A stretch of DNA of 64,000 nt from contig NZ_RAPV01000002.1 in the NCBI RefSeq assembly GCF_003610295.1, forward strand, positions 620,001 to 684,000, written 5' to 3'. The stretch comes from Paraburkholderia sp. BL23I1N1. GTDB lineage: Bacteria > Pseudomonadota > Gammaproteobacteria > Burkholderiales > Burkholderiaceae. Positions 1 through 9,327 of the stretch are shown one piece after another. The stretch's first letter is position 1. Each line of letters begins with the position of its first letter. The notes beneath the pieces are model-generated. The model did no database searches. It saw only the letters and a list, made by a program, of their open reading frames with translations, and had not been told where the DNA came from. A program made the position numbers and the translations under genes.

Positions 1-789
1 CAGTTCCGTGAGCGCGGCTTCCTGATCGCGCTCGACGACTTCGGTGCTGGTCACTCGAACGTTGAACGGATCTGGCAGCTGAATCCCGATATCGTGAAGC
101 TCGACCGCATCATGCTGTCGCACGCCGCGCATCGTGCGGATATGGCGACGATCCTGCCGGGGCTGGTGGCGTTGCTGCACGAAGCGGGCAAGCTGGTGCT
201 GATCGAGGGCGTGGAAACGGAGCATGAAGCGCAGATGGCGCTCGCCTGCGACGCGGACTTCGTCCAGGGTTTTTTCTTCGGCCGACCGAACCCCGGCGCG
301 GCCGATGCGGCGCACGCCATGACATGCATCAGCGAAGTCACCGAACGCTATCGCGATCAGGCCGAAGCGCGCGAGCGCCGCAACACGAGCCGTCTCGCGC
401 CGTACCTGCGGGCGTTCGAACGCGCCGCGGAACGGCTCGCCGCCGGCGAACCGCTCGAGGAAGTGTGCTGGAATTTTCTCGCGCTCGATCATGCCGCGCG
501 CTGCTTCCTGCTCGACGCGAAGGGCCGGCAGGCGGGCCGCAACGTCGTGTTGCGCGCCGATCGCGCGGCGCATGAAACGCGCTTTTTGCCGCTCGCGGAT
601 GCGCAAGGGGCGAACTGGCTGCGTCGTCCGTATTTCCGCGCGGCGATCAGCGCGCCGGAACGCGTGCATGTGACGCGCCCGTATCTGTCGATCAACGAGG
701 CGTTGCCGTGCGTGACGCTCTCGGTGGCGACGCGTGTCGGTGACCAGACGTGCGTGTTGTGCGGCGATATCGATTGGATCGAGGAATAA
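1..789 (+). CDS. EAL-domain protein, 3' part (cut by window edge)
   Basis: The reading frame is open from base 1, so the true start lies upstream. The visible 262 residues begin inside an EAL (cyclic-di-GMP phosphodiesterase) domain: LIALDDFGAGHSN carries the metal-binding DD pair, followed by PDIVKLDR and, near residues 68-96, IEGVETEHEA and FVQGFFFGRP. These are the second half of the domain. From about residue 120 there is a C-terminal domain of about 140 residues ending YLSINEALPCVTLSVAT, which resembles a PDC/cache-like sensory fold; that resemblance is inferred. The catalytic residues visible here are intact, but the EAL signature itself lies outside the window, so activity cannot be judged. 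cutC follows 112 bp downstream on the same strand. Confidence 0.9.
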   Translation, partial: QFRERGFLIALDDFGAGHSNVERIWQLNPDIVKLDRIMLSHAAHRADMATILPGLVALLHEAGKLVLIEGVETEHEAQMALACDADFVQGFFFGRPNPGAADAAHAMTCISEVTERYRDQAEARERRNTSRLAPYLRAFERAAERLAAGEPLEEVCWNFLALDHAARCFLLDAKGRQAGRNVVLRADRAAHETRFLPLADAQGANWLRRPYFRAAISAPERVHVTRPYLSINEALPCVTLSVATRVGDQTCVLCGDIDWIEE

Positions 790-901
790 CGATCCGGACG
801 GTCCGACTGGCAGCGTGAATCAGCAGTTCTGGTGGCTCAGATTGCGAGGGCGCGCGGCGGTTCTGAGATCATGTCGTTTTTAACGACACTCAGCCGCGCC
901 T

Positions 902-1633
902 ATGTCAGTCCTACTCGAAGTCATCGCCACGACCGTTGCCGACGCCCGGCTTGCCGTGCAGGCGGGTGCGAACCGCCTTGAACTCGTCACCGCGATGGGC
1001 GAGGGTGGTCTCACGCCGAGCATTGGGTTGATCGAAGCGGTGGTTGCAGCGGTTGAGATCCCTGCAGCCGGCGTATCAACGGCCGCCGCTCCAGTCAACG
1101 TGATCGTGCGACCACATAGCCGCTCATTCGTCTACGACGCCGACGACTACGCCGTGATGCTGCGCGACGTGCGTGCAGTCAAAGCTGCCGGTGCGAACGG
1201 CGTGGTGATCGGCATGCTGACCGCAGACGGCGAGATCGATCGCGAAGGCCTCGCGCGCGCAATCGATGCGGCCGATGGTCTCGCCATCACGTTCCACCGT
1301 GCGTTCGACGAAACGCGCGATCTGCAACAAGCGCTCGACGTGCTGCTCGGTTTCGACGCCGTGACGAACGTCCTGACCTCGGGCGGCAAACCGTCGGTAC
1401 TGCAGGCGGAGTCGATCGTGCGCGATCTCGTACGGCAAGCATCCGGCTCACATTGCACGGTGCTGGCGGGGGCGGGTTTGACGGTTGATGCCGTGGCCGG
1501 CTTCGTGAGCGCGACGCAAGTTCAAGCGGTTCACTTCGGTTCGGGCGTACGTGTTGGCGGCAACGGCCTCGCTCCCGTCGATCCGGTGAAAGTCGCGCAG
1601 GTGAGAATCATGCTGGACGCAATGCATAGCTGA
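902..1633 (+). CDS. cutC: CutC family protein
   Basis: A 243-residue TIM-barrel protein of the CutC family, historically called a copper homeostasis protein although that role is disputed. Family motifs visible are LLEVIATTVADA at the N-terminus, GANRLELV, GGLTPS, VNVIVRPH, GANGVVIGML, ITFHRAFDE, LTSGGK and VHFGSGVR. The length fits the usual 230-250. One oddity is an extra Ala-rich stretch (AAGVSTAAA, about residues 56-64) between IP and VNVIVRP, where most relatives read straight through. The Shine-Dalgarno in front of the ATG is weak. It is transcribed toward the frameshifted oxidoreductase, with a shared terminator between them. Confidence 0.9.
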   Translation: MSVLLEVIATTVADARLAVQAGANRLELVTAMGEGGLTPSIGLIEAVVAAVEIPAAGVSTAAAPVNVIVRPHSRSFVYDADDYAVMLRDVRAVKAAGANGVVIGMLTADGEIDREGLARAIDAADGLAITFHRAFDETRDLQQALDVLLGFDAVTNVLTSGGKPSVLQAESIVRDLVRQASGSHCTVLAGAGLTVDAVAGFVSATQVQAVHFGSGVRVGGNGLAPVDPVKVAQVRIMLDAMHS

Positions 1634-1715
1634 ATCATCGAGCAAAGACCAGCTCCATCGAACAACCCGCAAAATAATAAGCGCTGCTGAACGCCACGCG
1701 TAGCCAAACCATCAG

Positions 1716-1758
1716 GCAAAAAAATGCCGCTTCGAGGTTCAACCCGAAGCGGCATTTC
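1716..1758. terminator. Bidirectional terminator, cutC / indolepyruvate oxidoreductase
   Basis: A 12-bp perfect stem, AATGCCGCTTCG / CGAAGCGGCATT (1723-1734 and 1745-1756), with a 10-nt loop. It is flanked by an A-run on the left and TTT on the right, so it can serve the convergent genes on both strands. Confidence 0.8.
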
Positions 1759-1778
1759 TCATCCAGGCAGCGAAAGAT

Positions 1779-4700
1779 TTACTTCGCGACGACCACTGGA
1801 ATGCCGCGCAACTGCCCGGCACCCTTCACCTCTTCCAGCGACTTCTTCACCGAAGCGCCCGTCGCCGCTTCAATCTGCAAGCGCGCAGCAAGGTCACGCT
1901 CGCCGCGCTTCACACCGGCGAGATTTGCCAGCTTCACGTGACCATAACCGCGTACACGCGCATGCAGATCGGCGAGCTTCGCGACGTCTTCGAGCGTGTT
2001 CATATTGAGCTTCGAGAACGCGCGTTGCATCGTGGTTTCGTAGTCGCCGGCGAGTTCGCGCTCCATTTTGCGCTCTAGAGTGCGGCCAAACGGATCTAGC
2101 ATCGTGCCACGCAGACTGCTGAATTTCGCCATCACGCCGAGCACCGGCCACATCCACTGACCGAAAGTCCTCTTGGTCGGATTCACACCTGATTGAGGAC
2201 GCGCAAGCGTCGGCGGCGCGAGGTTGAACTTGATACCGAAGTCCTTGCCCGCGACACCTTCGAATTGCGCTTCCAGTGCTTCACGGAAGGCCGCGTCCGT
2301 ATGCAGGCGGGCCACCTCGTATTCGTCTTTCACCGCCAGCAGGCGATAGAACGTTGTCGCCACGGCCCGCGTGATGCGTTCGCTCTTTGCATCAACCGTG
2401 GTTTCCGCACGACGCGCCGCATCGACCAGCGCGCGATAGCGCTTCACGTAGGTCGCGCCGCCGTACGTTTGCAGACGGCCCTCGCGATGCGCGATCAGTT
2501 CGTCGAGCGTATCGACGCGCACCTCCTGCTTCGCCAGATGCCGTGCCTGCCACAGCGATTCTAGCGCAGCCGGGTCTTCCGCCGCCACACGCCCGATCGA
2601 AAACGCCAGCTGATTCATCTGCACGGCAACGTTGTTCAATTCGATCGCGCGCATCATCGCGGCGAACGACACCGGCACAAGACCGAGTTGCCAGGCATAA
2701 CCGAGCATCAGAATGTTCGCGCCGATGGTGTCGCCGAGAAAACGCGTGGCGAGTGCCTGGGCGTCGCACGTCGACATGCGGTCTTCGCCGGCCGCGTGGC
2801 GCATCTTGTCGATCAACGCATCGGCATGCAGCGTCGCGTCCGGATTCTGCACGAAGGTCGCGTTCGGAATGGCGTGCGTGTTCACGACGATGCGCGTGCG
2901 GCCATGACGCACCGTTTGCAATGCATCGGCGCTCGCGCCCACCACCATATCGCAGGCAAGCAGTACGTCGGCCTGTTGCGTGTCGATGCGGACCTGGTTG
3001 AGCCACTCGTCGCGCGCGGCGAAACGCACGAACGACAGCACCGAGCCGCCCTTTTGCGCGAAGCCCATGAAGTCGAGCACCGACGCGCTCTTGCCTTCCA
3101 GATGCGCGGCCATGCTGATCAATGCGCCGACCGTCACGACGCCCGTGCCACCAACGCCCGTTACCAGAATGTCGTACGGCGCGGCATCGAGATGCCGCGC
3201 GGGAATCGGCAAAGCGTCGACGCGTGCGGCGAGCGCGGCCGGATCGAACGCGGCGCCCGCGGCTTTCTTCAGCTTGCCGCCTTCCACCGTAACGAAGCTA
3301 GGGCAGAAACCGTTCACGCAGGAATAGTCTTTATTGCAGGACGATTGATCGATGCGGCGCTTGCGCCCCAACGCGGTCTCCACCGGTTCGACCGACAAAC
3401 AGTTCGATTGCACGCCACAATCGCCGCAGCCCTCGCAGACTTCCTCGTTGATAAAGAGCCGTTTGTCCGGATCGGGAAACTCGCCTTTTTTCCGGCGACG
3501 CCGTTTTTTCCGCCGCACAGGTCTGGTCGTAGATCAGCACGGTGACGCCGTCGGTATCGCGCAATTCGCGCTGCACGGTATCCATTTCGCTGCGATGGTG
3601 GAAGGTCGTGCCCTTCGGAAACTGATCGTGATGGCCGTCGTATTTTTCCGGCTCGTCGCTGACCACGACGAAGCGCGACACACCTTCAGCCTCCACCTGA
3701 CGCGCGATCTGCGGCACGGAGATGCTGCCGTCGACGGGTTGACCGCCCGTCATCGCGACCGCGTCGTTATAGAGAATCTTGTACGTGATGGTGGCATTCG
3801 CGGCCACCGCCTGGCGGATCGCGAGAATGCCCGAGTGAAAGTAGGTGCCGTCGCCGAGATTCTGGAAGACGTGGCGCGTTTTCGTAAACATCGAATGCGA
3901 GGCCCAATCGACGCCTTCACCGCCCATCTGAATCAGGCCGGTGGTGTCGCGCTCCATCCACGAGGCCATGAAGTGACAACCGATCCCCGCATGCGCGATC
4001 GAACCTTCAGGCACTTTGGTCGACGTGTTGTGCGGACAGCCCGAGCAGAAATACGGCGTACGCTTCACGCTATCCGCTGCATTCGAGAGGATTTGCGGCG
4101 CGACCAGATCGACCACGCGCTCGCGACGATCGAGCGCCGGCTTGTGCTTCGCGAGCCAGTTCGCGAACACCGGCAGAATGCGCGAGGGCCGCAACTCACC
4201 GAGCGACGACAAAAGCAGCGTGCCGTCTTCGGCGTTCTTGCCGACCACGATCGGCCGCGTGCCTTGCGTGCGGTTGTACAGATAGTTTTTGATCTGTTGC
4301 TCGATGACAGGGCCCTTCTCCTCGATCACGAGCACTTCGGACAAACCGGACACGAACGCGTCGATGCGCGTCATTTCCAGCGGAAACGACAAGCCGACTT
4401 TGTAGATCCGCACGCCGGCCGCTTCCAGATCGGCGACGGTCAGATCGAGCCGGCGCAGCGTCTCCATCAAGTCGAGATGCGCCTTGCCGCACGTCACGAT
4501 ACCGACGTTCGCATGCGGACTCGGCGAAATCCATTTGTCGATGCTGTTGGTGCGCGCGAAATGACGAACCGCGTCGAGTTTCGCATGCATCCGCGATTCG
4601 ATGGCCAGGCTGGGCAGATCGGGCCAACGGTTATGCAGGCCGCCGCTGGGACCTTCGAAATCCTGTGGAATCGTCCATTCAGTTTGCAGCGCATCGAGGT

Positions 4701-5367
4701 CGACCGTGGAGCCGGATTCGACCGTTTCCGAGATCGCCTTGTAGCCGACCCACGCGCCCGAGAAGCGCGACAGCGCCCAGCCGTACAGGCCGAACTCGAG
4801 CATGTCGGCAATGTTCGACGGATTCACCACCGGCATATGCCATGCCATCAACGCGAAGTCGCTCTGATGCGGCATCGACGACGACACGCAGCCGTGGTCG
4901 TCGCCCGCCACCACCAGCACGCCACCGTGCGGCGACGAGCCGTACGCGTTGCCGTGCTTCAGCGCATCGCCCGCGCGATCCACGCCGGGGCCCTTGCCGT
5001 ACCACATCGCGAAGACGCCCTCGACGGTGCGTTCCGGGTCCGATTCCACCCGCTGCGTACCGAGCACCGCGGTGCCGCCCAGTTCTTCGTTGATCGCCGG
5101 CAAAAAGCGAATATCACTCGCGGTGAGCAGTTTCTTCGCTTTCCACAATTGCTGGTCGACCATGCCAAGCGGCGAGCCGCGATAGCCGCTGATGAAGCCG
5201 GCTGTGTTCATGCCGTGCGCGCGGTCGGCTGCGCGCTGCATCAGCGCAAGGCGCACCAGCGCCTGGGTGCCGGTCAGGAAGATCCGGCCGCGCGTGGCGG
5301 TGAGGTTGTCGGACAGCTTGTAGTCGGCGAGAGCGGGCGTGCCGTCGATGGGCAGGCGAGCGGTCAT
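1779..5367 (-). pseudogene. Indolepyruvate ferredoxin oxidoreductase, one-piece type, with +1 frameshift
   Basis: This gene for a one-piece 2-oxoacid (aryl-pyruvate) ferredoxin oxidoreductase is split into two overlapping frames. The first starts at ATG 5367 after a GGAG Shine-Dalgarno and holds the thiamine-diphosphate domains, including YFCSGCPHNTSTK and the GMGGEG-like MGGEGVDW motif. It reads LIYDQTCAAEK and then goes out of frame. The second frame carries KRRRRKKGEFPDP, the 4Fe-4S motif CEGCGDCGVQSNC, the pyruvate-oxidoreductase gamma-like domain (GVGGTGVVTVGALI) and a C-terminal helical domain to 1779. Removing one base from the six-A run (six T at 3504-3509 on the + strand) gives a continuous 1195-residue protein of normal family length. 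A sequencing error or a recent mutation is likelier than programmed frameshifting. The enzyme would oxidise indolepyruvate or phenylpyruvate to aryl-acetyl-CoA. Confidence 0.85.
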
Positions 5368-5714
5368 GGGTGAGTCTCCGGTGTTTTGCATCCGCGCGCC
5401 GTGGATGGGGACCACAAAGGGTGACGCGGCGAAAGAGACTCTATTTTTTAGCGCCGATTGGAGTGGATTTTTTCTACTTGTTCAGGCGTTCAACGAAACA
5501 GCGCGACGGGTCGCGCGTTTTAATGAAGTTTTGAGATGGATCTGCCACGCAGCGGACCGGTTCGGGTATGCCCTGGTGCGTGGCGCGAAGACGAGCGCGG
5601 CTTTTGACACACGCACAGCGAGCCTCGTGAGAGGCGGCTGGGCGGCCAGCGCGGATGCACGGCCTAGTGGGAATGCCGCGCAGCAGGACGGTGCCCGACG
5701 CGACCGGTTTCGCT
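5368..5714. other. Intergenic, upstream of the indolepyruvate oxidoreductase
   Basis: 347 bp between the oxidoreductase start and the stop of the YfcC-type carrier. It must contain the oxidoreductase promoter, but I see no convincing -35/-10 pair, operator or terminator. Open frames here lack a Shine-Dalgarno and any recognisable protein similarity. Confidence 0.5.
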
Positions 5715-7205
5715 TCAATACCCGGTCCACACCGCCAGCGCGAGTGCGCCGGCCGACAGCACCAGCAGCAGCACAAACAACGGCAGGATGAACCTGATCC
5801 ACTGGCCAAAACCGACCCGCGCGGTGGCGAGATACGCGAGCAGCATCCCGGAGGTCGGCGTCACCATGTTCGTCAAGCCGCCGCCCAGGACGAAGGCGAG
5901 CACCGAGGTCTGGCCGCTGACACCGGACAACTGGGCGATCGGTCCGATGATCGGCATGCTGACCGCGGCCTTGCCGGACACGGACGGAATGAACACGTCG
6001 AGCACCATCTGTACGGCCATCAGGCCGTTCGCCACCCACACCGCCGATTGACCGCGCGCGAGCCGCGTGAAATGTTCGATCAGCGTGTCGAGAACCAGAC
6101 TGTTCTGCAGAATCAGTTCGACGGATGCCGCGAGACCGATCAGCAGGCCGGCCAGAATCATCCCCTTCATACCGTCGACGAAAGCGTCGGCCGCGCTGCG
6201 CGAATCGAGCCTGCCCACGGCGGCCGTCACGATGCTGATGAACACATAGAACGCGGACAATTCCACATTGCCCCAATGCAATTCACGCGTGCCGATCACC
6301 AGCATCGCAGCGGCGATCGTCAGCACGATCAGCGTTGCCTTGTGGCGGCCCGAGAGTTTTACTTGCGGGTGCTGGCCGAGACTCTCCCGCGCGGCGGCCA
6401 GCCGGTAGCCGCTCAAGCGGACATGGGCCAGCAGATACAGAATGCCCAGCGTCAGGAACACCACGAACACGCCGATCCGCATCGCGATACCGCTAAAGAG
6501 CGGCACGCCGACAATCGGCTGCGCAACCGCGAGCGAGAGCGGATTGGTCACCGAGGCGATATAGCCGATCTTCGCGGCAATCGCGACGAGCCCCACCGCG
6601 AACAGGTTCGACAAACCGAGCCGCCGCGCCAGCACCATCACCATCGGAATGATCACGAGGTATTCGGAGATGAAGCCGAGCAGCGTGCTGCCCAAGCCGA
6701 TCAGCACCATCAGCAGCGGCGCCAGCACATAGACGTTGCCCGCGGTGAGTTGCAGGAGCCGGTCGATCCCCGCATCCACCACGCCGGTCTTGCGCATCAC
6801 GCCGAACATGCCGCCGACGAACATCACCATGAAAATCAGCGGCGCGTTCTTGATGAGGCCATTGGGCACCGCGACGAACGCCGACACGAGGCTCGCCGGC
6901 GCGGCCTGCTCGGGCGTGCTTTTGACGACGCCCGGCGCGACCAGCGTGGCGAGGCTGTGGCTCTTCGGTACCACCTGATAGGTGCCCGGCACCACCAGCT
7001 TGTCGTGACGCTCGAAGTGGCCGGCGTCGATCACATAGGTCATCGCCACGGCGGCAAGCACGACCCAGATCATCATCACCACAGGGTGCAGCATTTTGCC
7101 GTGAGGCTTCTTTTCATCGCTGCCGCTGCCGGGATGGCTGCCTGGCGGTTGATCGTCGTCGGCGGTGGGCGCCGCGGGCGGTGCAGGTGGCGTGAGCGTG
7201 GTCAT
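5715..7205 (-). CDS. YfcC-family (C4-dicarboxylate/basic amino acid-type) membrane carrier
   Basis: 496 residues with a soluble Pro-rich N-terminus of about 38 residues, then about 12 hydrophobic segments. Signature stretches of the YfcC/DcuC-related superfamily are visible: MVMFVGGMFGVMRKTGVVDAG, STLLGFISEYLVIIPM, TNPLSLAVAQPI, SGKAAVSMPIIGPIAQLSG and the NMVTPTSGM motif near the C-terminus. The substrate is probably a small carboxylate or amino-acid derivative and is not readable from sequence. The start follows an AGGAAC Shine-Dalgarno. It lies 13 bp downstream of the IclR regulator and is probably co-transcribed with it and the N-formylglutamate amidohydrolase, which suggests import of an acylated amino acid or histidine-pathway compound. 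That last step is inference from context. Confidence 0.85.
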   Translation of the reverse strand: MTTLTPPAPPAAPTADDDQPPGSHPGSGSDEKKPHGKMLHPVVMMIWVVLAAVAMTYVIDAGHFERHDKLVVPGTYQVVPKSHSLATLVAPGVVKSTPEQAAPASLVSAFVAVPNGLIKNAPLIFMVMFVGGMFGVMRKTGVVDAGIDRLLQLTAGNVYVLAPLLMVLIGLGSTLLGFISEYLVIIPMVMVLARRLGLSNLFAVGLVAIAAKIGYIASVTNPLSLAVAQPIVGVPLFSGIAMRIGVFVVFLTLGILYLLAHVRLSGYRLAAARESLGQHPQVKLSGRHKATLIVLTIAAAMLVIGTRELHWGNVELSAFYVFISIVTAAVGRLDSRSAADAFVDGMKGMILAGLLIGLAASVELILQNSLVLDTLIEHFTRLARGQSAVWVANGLMAVQMVLDVFIPSVSGKAAVSMPIIGPIAQLSGVSGQTSVLAFVLGGGLTNMVTPTSGMLLAYLATARVGFGQWIRFILPLFVLLLVLSAGALALAVWTGY

Positions 7206-7218
7206 GGGCGGGTTCCTG

Positions 7219-7989
7219 TCATGCCGGCTGTGGGTTCATCTGCGGCGCGGTATAGCCGAGTTCGGCGGAGATCGTGCGGCTGCACGCTTGCAAACGTTCG
7301 AGGTAGTCGGGGATCTCGATCCGGCTGATGCGCATTTCCGGCCCCGAGATGCTGAGCGCGGCCACCGCATCTCCGGTGACGTCGCGCACCGGCACCGAAA
7401 TCGCTACCGCGCCGGCCGTGACTTCGCCCACGCTGACCGCATAGCCTTTGCGCGCGATCGCATCGAGTTCGTCGACGAGCTTCATCAGGTCCGGCGGCTG
7501 CGGCAGTTTCTTCAGGCGCGCGAAGTATTCGGTCTTGACCGCGTCAGGCGCGAACGCGAGCAGGATCTTGCCGGACGCACCGCTGTTGAGCGGGCGCCGG
7601 TTACCCACCGCGCCGATCGTGCGCATCTCGTGCGTGCTTTCGCAACGCGCGACGCACACCGTTTCCAGCCCTTCGCGCACGCGCAGCACGACGTTTTCGT
7701 TGATCGCCTGGTTGAGCGCGAGCATGTGCTTTTGCGCCGAGCGCACCAGCGTGTTCTGCTGCGCGGCCGCGACGCCGATCACGAAGGCCTGCGGACCCAG
7801 CGAGTAGGTCGAGGCGCGCGTGTCCTGCACGACGAAGCGGTGCAATTCGAGCGTGCACAGCATGCGGTAAGCGCGCGACTTGTTGATGCCGAGCTGATTG
7901 GCGAGCTCGGTGACGCCGAGGCCAGGATGTTCGGCCACGTGGCTCAGCAGTTTGAGCGCGCTGTCGACGGAATCGACGATGTAGTTCAC
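7219..7989 (-). CDS. IclR-family transcriptional regulator
   Basis: An N-terminal winged helix-turn-helix (SALKLLSHVAEHPGLGVTELANQLGINKS, with recognition helix INKSRAYRMLCTLE) is followed by the IclR effector domain (LNSGASGKILLAF, AGAVAISVPVRD). I chose GTG 7989 because GAAGGAA lies 6 nt upstream; an ATG at 8004 would add five residues but has no Shine-Dalgarno. It sits between the amidohydrolase and the carrier in one minus-strand operon and is the obvious candidate to bind the two palindromes at 8999-9022 and 9231-9254. IclR proteins commonly act as substrate-relieved repressors or as activators; which applies here cannot be read. Confidence 0.93.
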   Translation of the reverse strand: MNYIVDSVDSALKLLSHVAEHPGLGVTELANQLGINKSRAYRMLCTLELHRFVVQDTRASTYSLGPQAFVIGVAAAQQNTLVRSAQKHMLALNQAINENVVLRVREGLETVCVARCESTHEMRTIGAVGNRRPLNSGASGKILLAFAPDAVKTEYFARLKKLPQPPDLMKLVDELDAIARKGYAVSVGEVTAGAVAISVPVRDVTGDAVAALSISGPEMRISRIEIPDYLERLQACSRTISAELGYTAPQMNPQPA

Positions 7990-8035
7990 GGTAGTTCCTT
8001 CCATTGTTGCTTGCTGCAATGCTTCCGGGGTTGCG

Positions 8036-8932
8036 TCATTCAGCGAGGCGTGGCGCGGCAAGTTCGGCGCGCACGTACCCGGCGAGCGCGGCGACGAACG
8101 CGTCGAGGTCGCGCTTGAGCGTGTCGAAGCCGGTGCTTTTGACGAACGCGGCTTCGTCCATATACAGCCCGCGATTCAGTTCGATCTGGATGCTGTGCCT
8201 GCGCCGCGCGGGATCGCTGACGGCCGCGAGCAGATCTCCGCCCTGATACGGCTCGTTTATCTGGACGCGATAGCCCGCGCCGCTGAAATAGTCCGCCACC
8301 CATTGCGTGAAGGCCGGATCCGCGGTGGTGCCGCGGCGGTCGCTGATCACGAAGTCGGGGCGAGCAGCGCCTGCGTCGACGTTCATCTCGTTGCCGCGCG
8401 ATTTCATCGAATGACAGTCCACGTGCCACAGCGCGCCGTGCTGCGCATAAGCGCGCTCGGCGGCGGCACTCAGCGCCGCGCGGTAGGGGCGGTAGTACGC
8501 GTCGATACGATGCCGCACTTCGGCGACCGACAGCTTGCGGTCGTACATCGGCATGTTCGGCAATGCGTCGCGCCGGATCAGGCCCATGCCGCGCAACGTG
8601 TACTTCTCCGGCGCGAGCGGTTCGGGCCACGGCTCGGCGAGCAGTTGCGCATCGATATCGGTGATCGCGCGGTTCGGGTCGATGTAGGCGCGCGGGAAAT
8701 GCGCGCCGATCAGTACACCGCCTTGCGCCGGCACGCCAGCCCACAGTTCGTCGACGAACGCGTCCCACGAGGTACGAATCGCGGCGGCCGGCGCGGACGT
8801 GCCGAAGTCGACTGGCAGCGCGATGCCGCTGTGCGGTGAATCGAACAGGATCGGCAGAAAAGCCGCAGCCGGTTCCGCGACGAAGAACGGTGCGTGTGTG
8901 GGCGCGGCAAAAGTGTTGCTATCGGGCGTCAA
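8036..8932 (-). CDS. N-formylglutamate amidohydrolase family protein
   Basis: 298 residues of the N-formylglutamate deformylase family. Motifs include FDSPHSG near the N-terminus, AHFPRAYIDPNR, WHVDCHSM and PDFVISDRRG, which carry the metal-binding His/Asp residues, and INEPYQGGDL. The usual reaction is hydrolysis of N-formyl-L-glutamate to formate and glutamate, the last step of one histidine degradation route, but the rest of the hut pathway is absent here. The start is TTG at 8932, supported by AAGGA 9 nt upstream; no ATG is better placed. It is the first gene of the IclR-carrier operon and is divergent from a porin with a matching operator. Confidence 0.88.
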   Translation of the reverse strand: MTPDSNTFAAPTHAPFFVAEPAAAFLPILFDSPHSGIALPVDFGTSAPAAAIRTSWDAFVDELWAGVPAQGGVLIGAHFPRAYIDPNRAITDIDAQLLAEPWPEPLAPEKYTLRGMGLIRRDALPNMPMYDRKLSVAEVRHRIDAYYRPYRAALSAAAERAYAQHGALWHVDCHSMKSRGNEMNVDAGAARPDFVISDRRGTTADPAFTQWVADYFSGAGYRVQINEPYQGGDLLAAVSDPARRRHSIQIELNRGLYMDEAAFVKSTGFDTLKRDLDAFVAALAGYVRAELAAPRLAE

Positions 8933-8998
8933 AACAAATTCCTTTCGGGTGGCCGACGCGCTTTGAAGGCCGTCGTAGCCAGAGTCAGTGGCCTGTGC

Positions 8999-9022
8999 GT
9001 TTTATTAAATAAAACAACGTAT
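8999..9022 (-). promoter_or_regulatory. Palindromic operator, copy 1 (amidohydrolase side)
   Basis: A perfect 17-bp palindrome, GTTTTATTAAATAAAAC (8999-9015), continues into CAACGTAT (to 9022). Read on the minus strand it matches copy 2 (9231-9254) at 22 of 24 positions. It lies 67 bp in front of the amidohydrolase start. The likely ligand is the adjacent IclR regulator (inference). Confidence 0.7.
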
Positions 9023-9230
9023 CAATATTTAACGACGAACGGTATTGCCGGTCAAGTGACTCGTCGAAAGCCTTGCTGTCCGGGTCTTCTATTTTGAAAT
9101 CATTGATGGGTAAGGATTTGCGACGTATTGCTCAGTAAAACCCCCAGCGCCGAGGTTGACCGTCAATGCGGGCAAACCAGAATTTTTACGACGCCTTGAC
9201 CAAGCAATTTTGCATTTCGAATAATAAATA

Positions 9231-9254
9231 ATACGTTGTTTTATTCATTAAAAC
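9231..9254 (+). promoter_or_regulatory. Palindromic operator, copy 2 (porin side)
   Basis: ATACGTT followed by GTTTTATTCATTAAAAC (9238-9254), a near-palindrome with one arm mismatch. The first 14 bases are the exact reverse complement of 9009-9022. It lies 74 bp in front of the porin start, mirroring the spacing of copy 1 to its own gene. Confidence 0.7.
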
Positions 9255-9327
9255 AAATGATCGAAGCGTTCGAAGAACGGCCGGCTTCGGCGAGACAGGC
9301 TCACACACTCACAACAAGGAAATGCAG

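Larger units (their letters stand above)
8933..9327. other. AT-rich divergent promoter region
   Basis: 395 bp between the divergent amidohydrolase and porin starts, clearly richer in A/T than its surroundings, especially 9000-9060 and 9215-9260. It holds the two operator copies in inverted orientation. I see no ORF of credible length and no hairpin terminator. Confidence 0.7.

Noticed and set aside
3490..3518. Programmed ribosomal frameshift in the oxidoreductase
   Set aside because: The A-run is not in the phase of a -1 slippery heptamer and the needed shift is the opposite sign; there is no stimulating structure or upstream Shine-Dalgarno arrangement.
3352..5373. Plus-strand ORF of 673 codons opposite the oxidoreductase
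   Set aside because: Arg/His-rich shadow of the GC-rich minus-strand gene, which has clear thiamine and Fe-S motifs.
5655..7328. Plus-strand ORF of 557 codons
   Set aside because: Gln/His/Arg-rich antisense frame across the membrane carrier gene.
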